7,961 nt of DNA from an uncultured Gemmatimonadota bacterium (lineage in GTDB: Bacteria; Gemmatimonadota; Gemmatimonadetes; Gemmatimonadales; Gemmatimonadaceae): positions 1-7,961 of the forward strand of contig CAMLHT010000181.1 of NCBI GenBank assembly GCA_946479895.1, read 5' to 3'. The notes below the pieces were generated by a model. The model was not told where the DNA came from, searched no databases, and saw only the letters and a program-made list of their open reading frames with translations. Position numbers and translations under genes: made by a program. Position 1 is the first letter of the stretch; each line of letters opens with the position of its first letter. This document shows positions 5,394 through 7,961 of this stretch, one piece after another.

Positions 5394-6031
5394 AGATCGA
5401 CTTTCGAACCGTCGGACCTTTCGTCGAGAACTCATACCTCGTCGTCGATGACCAGGCGGGCCGCGCCGTGTTCGTGGACCCCGGTGACGAGCCGGATCTC
5501 CTGGTCGCCATGGGCGAGGAATCGGGCGCGCAGATCGACGCGATCTGGCTGACCCACGCGCACATCGACCACATCGGCGGCATCGCCGGGGTGCGGCGGC
5601 GCTGGCCGGTGCCCGTCTTCATGCACCCGGCCGACCGCATCGTGTTCGAGCGCGCGAGCGACGTCGCGCGCATGTACGGCATCGCGTTCGAGAAGCCGGA
5701 GCCGCCCGACGTCGACCTGATCGAGGGCCAGCAGGTGGGCGTCGGCACGCTGCGCTTCGACGTCATGCACATGCCGGGGCACGCCCCGGGCCTCGTCGTC
5801 TTCGTCGGCGAAGGCATCATGCTCGGTGGCGACCTGCTGTTCGCCGGCTCGATCGGCCGGACCGACCTGCCGTATGCCGACCCGAAGGCCATGCAGCGGT
5901 CGCTCGAGCGCCTGTCGACCCTCGATCCGCGGCTCGTGGTGTACCCGGGCCATGGCCCGGACACCACCGTCGGGAAGGAGCTCGAGGCGAACCCGTTCCT
6001 GGCCGGCGTCGCGCGCCCGGCACGCGGATGA
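5390..6031 (+). CDS. Metallo-beta-lactamase-fold hydrolase, glyoxalase II-like (YcbL/GloB2 type)
   Basis: The 213-residue product starts at a GTG overlapping the trxB stop (GTGA). The binuclear metal motif THAHIDH gives H56, H58, D60 and H61. Further ligands are H131 in 'MPGHAPG', D148 in 'GGDLLF' and H188 in 'YPGHGP'. 'GSIGRTDLP' and the 'TTVGKELEANPFL' ending are hallmarks of the short YcbL-like group, which lacks the long substrate-binding C-terminal domain of classic glyoxalase II. By family it hydrolyses thioesters such as S-lactoylglutathione or a related low-molecular-weight thiol adduct. In an organism without glutathione the natural substrate would differ. Coupling to thioredoxin reductase suggests a thiol or electrophile-stress role, which is inference. 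No signal peptide, so cytosolic. Confidence 0.92.
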   Translation: MKIDFRTVGPFVENSYLVVDDQAGRAVFVDPGDEPDLLVAMGEESGAQIDAIWLTHAHIDHIGGIAGVRRRWPVPVFMHPADRIVFERASDVARMYGIAFEKPEPPDVDLIEGQQVGVGTLRFDVMHMPGHAPGLVVFVGEGIMLGGDLLFAGSIGRTDLPYADPKAMQRSLERLSTLDPRLVVYPGHGPDTTVGKELEANPFLAGVARPARG

Positions 6032-6540
6032 CGCGCCCTGCCGCGCTCGAGCTGGTACTCCTCGCGTCATGGCTCGGGGCGGCGATTCTCGTCGCGGCCG
6101 TCGTCGCGCCGGCGGCGTTCCGCGTGCTGCCGACGCGCACGCTCGCCGGCGCGCTCGTCGGCGAAGTGCTCCCGGTCATCTTCATCGCCGGCCTCGTCGT
6201 CGCGGCGGTGGCGGTGGCACTGGAGGCGCGGAGCGGCGAGAGTGTCATGCGAGTCCGGATCGCCGGTCCGTTCCTCCTGATGATCATCGGATGCGCGGTG
6301 GCGCAGTTCGTCGTCGGGCCGAAGATCGAGGTGGTCCGCGCGGCCATCGGCGGCGCCGTCGACGCCCTCGACGCCGCCGATCCGCGGCGCGTCCGGTTCG
6401 GCAGGCTTCACGCGTTCAGCGTGATGTGGATGGGCGTCGCCATGCTCGGCGCCGGTTTGGCAATCACTCGTATCGTCATCCTGAGCGAAGCAAGGGAAAG
6501 AGTCCGTCCTTCGCTTCGCTCAGCTGACATCCCTCAATGA
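6028..6540 (+). CDS. DUF4149-type integral membrane protein with a repeat-derived C-terminus
   Basis: The product has 170 residues, and its ATG overlaps the previous stop by four bases (ATGA). Four hydrophobic segments are visible, at about 7-31, 45-66, 79-98 and 128-148. The first segment with 'VVAPAAFRVLPTRTLAGALVGEVLP' matches the DUF4149 (TMEM205-like) pattern of small four-helix inner-membrane proteins, whose function is not established. The long loop 99-125 between helices 3 and 4 contains 'DPRRVRFGRLHAFSV', also characteristic. From V150 onwards the sequence is encoded by an interspersed repeat (6475-6528), so the last 21 residues are probably a non-ancestral tail. It is likely co-transcribed with trxB and the hydrolase. 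Confidence 0.82.
   Translation: MTRPAALELVLLASWLGAAILVAAVVAPAAFRVLPTRTLAGALVGEVLPVIFIAGLVVAAVAVALEARSGESVMRVRIAGPFLLMIIGCAVAQFVVGPKIEVVRAAIGGAVDALDAADPRRVRFGRLHAFSVMWMGVAMLGAGLAITRIVILSEARERVRPSLRSADIPQ
6475..6528. repeat. Inverted repeat pair (REP/BIME-like), type B, overlapping the DUF4149 3' end
   Basis: The left copy starts GTCATCCTGAGCGAAGC at 6475. The right copy is CTTCGCTTCGCTCAGCTGAC, ending at 6528. The cores TGAGCGAAGC (6482-6491) and GCTTCGCTCA (6513-6522) are perfect reverse complements with a 21-base loop. The outer part of the right copy is degraded (CAGCTGAC where a mirror of the left would read CAGGATGAC). It is related in style to the type A pair at 4281 but has a different core. 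It lies within coding sequence and ends 15 bases before the aspA start. Confidence 0.82.
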
Positions 6541-6543
6541 ACC

Positions 6544-7961
6544 ATGGCAAATACGCGAACTGAAAAGGATCCCCTCGGCACGCTCGAAGTGCCGGCGGAT
6601 GCCCTCTATGGCGTGCAGACCCTGCGCGCGGTGCAGAACTTTCCCATCAGCGGGCTGAAGCCGCTGGAGCCATTCGTCATCGCGCAGGTGTGGATCAAGA
6701 AGGCGGGCGCGATGACCCACAAGGAAACCGGCCGGCTGGACGCGAAGCTCGCCGACGCCATCATCGCGGCCGCCGACGAAGTCCTCGCCGGCAAGCATCG
6801 GGAGAACTTCGTCGTCGATCCGTACCAGGCCGGCGCCGGCACCTCGCACAACATGAACGTCAACGAGGTGCTCGCGAACCGCGCCAACGAGATCCTCGGC
6901 AGCGCCCGCGGGACGTACGCGCCGGTGCATCCGAACGATCACGTGAACATGGCGCAGAGCACCAACGACACGATCCCGACGAACATCCGGTTGTCGGCGC
7001 TGTCGCGGCTCGACGCGCTGCTGAAGGCCTTCGAGGGGCTGCGCGACGCGCTCGCCGCGAAGGGCAGGGAGTTCGACCACATCGTGAAGGCCGGCCGCAC
7101 GCACCTCCAGGACGCGATGCCGATCAGGCTCGGGCAGGAGTTCACGGCGTACAGCATCTCCATCGACCGCGCCATGAAGCGCGTCCGGGAGTCGGCCGAC
7201 TACCTGCGAGACCTCGGCATCGGCGGCAGCGCGGTCGGAACGGGCGTCACGGTGGAGAAGGAATATCCCGCGCTGATGGTGAAGAACCTCCGGCAGGTCA
7301 GCGGCCTCGAGCTCCGCGAGGGGAAGGACCGCATCCAGCTCATGCAGTCGATGGGCGACGCGGCCGCCTTCAGCGCGTCGCTCCGCGGCCTGGCCATCGA
7401 CCTGTCGAAGATCTCCAGCGACCTGCGGCTGATGGTCATGGGTCCCCGCACCGGCATCGACGAGATCAAGCTGCCCGCGGTGCAGCCCGGCAGCTCGATC
7501 ATGCCGGGGAAGATCAACCCGTCCATCCCCGAGATGGTCAACCAGGTCTGCTTCCAGGTGATGGGCTGCGACACGACGGTGGCGATCGCGTCGGAGCACG
7601 GACAGCTCGAGCTCAACGTCATGATGCCGGTGATCGCGCACAACATCCTGCTCTCGATGCAGATCCTCACGGGCGCGACCACCGTGCTCGCCGAGAAGTG
7701 CGTGAAGGGCATCGAGGCCAACGAGCCGATGCTCGCGTACTGGGTGGAGCGGTCGGCGGCGCTGGCCACGGCGCTCATGCCGCACATCGGCTACGCCAGG
7801 GCGGCCGAGCTGAGCAAGCAGTCGGTGAAGGAAGGCGTGCTCATTCGCGAGATGGTCAAGCGCGACAAGCTCCTGCCGGCCGAGAAGATCGACGACGTGC
7901 TCGACCTGAAGAAAATGACGGAGATCGGCGTGCCCGGCGGGGCGAAGGGCCCGATGAGCGC
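6544..7961 (+). CDS. aspA: Aspartate ammonia-lyase (aspartase), 3' end outside window
   Basis: The frame is open from the ATG at 6544 to the window edge, giving 472 complete codons. Aspartases are about 470-480 residues, so only a few residues are missing. The N-terminus 'EKDPLGTLEVPADALYGVQT' and 'NFPIS' are typical. 'GAGTSHNMNVNEVLANRA', 'STNDTIPTN' and 'GRTHLQDA' (T186, H187) follow. The flexible signature loop GSSIMPGKINPS has the catalytic serine at S318 and K323. The following 'VNQVCFQVMGCDTTV' is the aspartase form; fumarase C has an EALTMV-type sequence there, which is why I prefer aspartase. It interconverts L-aspartate with fumarate and ammonia in the cytoplasm, probably as a tetramer. 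It starts three bases after the upstream stop, but no Shine-Dalgarno sequence is visible because the leader is repeat sequence. Confidence 0.93.
   Translation, partial: MANTRTEKDPLGTLEVPADALYGVQTLRAVQNFPISGLKPLEPFVIAQVWIKKAGAMTHKETGRLDAKLADAIIAAADEVLAGKHRENFVVDPYQAGAGTSHNMNVNEVLANRANEILGSARGTYAPVHPNDHVNMAQSTNDTIPTNIRLSALSRLDALLKAFEGLRDALAAKGREFDHIVKAGRTHLQDAMPIRLGQEFTAYSISIDRAMKRVRESADYLRDLGIGGSAVGTGVTVEKEYPALMVKNLRQVSGLELREGKDRIQLMQSMGDAAAFSASLRGLAIDLSKISSDLRLMVMGPRTGIDEIKLPAVQPGSSIMPGKINPSIPEMVNQVCFQVMGCDTTVAIASEHGQLELNVMMPVIAHNILLSMQILTGATTVLAEKCVKGIEANEPMLAYWVERSAALATALMPHIGYARAAELSKQSVKEGVLIREMVKRDKLLPAEKIDDVLDLKKMTEIGVPGGAKGPMS

Noticed and set aside
4272..5435. A 387-codon minus-strand open frame opposite trxB, containing 'CHPERSEGSA'
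   Set aside because: It is a mirror of trxB extended through the inverted repeat. The 'HPERSEG' phrase is translated repeat, not a protein motif.
6520..7785. A 421-codon minus-strand open frame opposite aspA
   Set aside because: The plus strand encodes a clear aspartase across the same span. The antisense frame is His/Arg/Val-rich low-complexity sequence, as expected from high-GC codon bias.
6544..7961. Fumarase C instead of aspartase
   Set aside because: The sequence after the GSSIMPGK loop (VNQVCF...DTTV) is the aspartase form and the N-terminus matches aspartases, so fumarase is less likely.

Overview
The window is a dense, high-GC, wholly plus-strand stretch of bacterial chromosome with ten protein genes, the first and last cut by the window edges. 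No RNA genes, transposase, phage genes or CRISPR array were seen. Strong GC at third codon positions, frequent GTG starts, and three kinds of short GC-rich interspersed repeat (a 7-bp array inside a coding region and two inverted pairs whose minus strand reads like 'CHPERSEGS') suggest a soil or sediment Acidobacteriota, perhaps of the Vicinamibacteria type. This is inference from style, not from a marker gene.

Bases 1-2160 hold part of a 2-oxoacid dehydrogenase complex: the C-terminal part of an E1 beta subunit (or the beta half of a fused E1), a small two-helix membrane protein of unknown function, and a complete lipoyl-bearing E2 acyltransferase. The E2 linker between the lipoyl and E3-binding domains is partly built from the 7-bp repeat array. 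Bases 2157-2691 hold two 88-residue proteins that I do not recognise. The first looks like a small ferredoxin-like alpha/beta-barrel protein. Bases 2688-4275 carry a PHP-domain phosphoesterase of the RNase AM / nucleoside-bisphosphate phosphatase type and a pteridine-reductase-like short-chain dehydrogenase (SDR). The SDR has a histidine where the catalytic tyrosine is expected.

Bases 4276-4406 are a short intergenic region with a long imperfect hairpin made of two inverted repeat copies. It probably separates the upstream chain of genes from a downstream set: thioredoxin reductase (trxB), a glyoxalase II-like metallo-beta-lactamase-fold hydrolase and a DUF4149-type membrane protein. A second inverted repeat pair forms the C-terminal codons of the DUF4149 gene and ends 15 bases before the start of an aspartate ammonia-lyase gene (aspA), which runs off the right edge.

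Most junctions are overlaps of 1-4 bases or 1-base gaps, so translational coupling within each block is likely. The gene content is mainly central metabolism (acyl-CoA formation, fumarate/aspartate interconversion), redox upkeep and nucleotide or pterin housekeeping. I see no clear new defence or mobile system. The points most worth checking are the altered SDR active site, the repeats that have become protein-coding, and the small uncharacterised proteins embedded in the operon.
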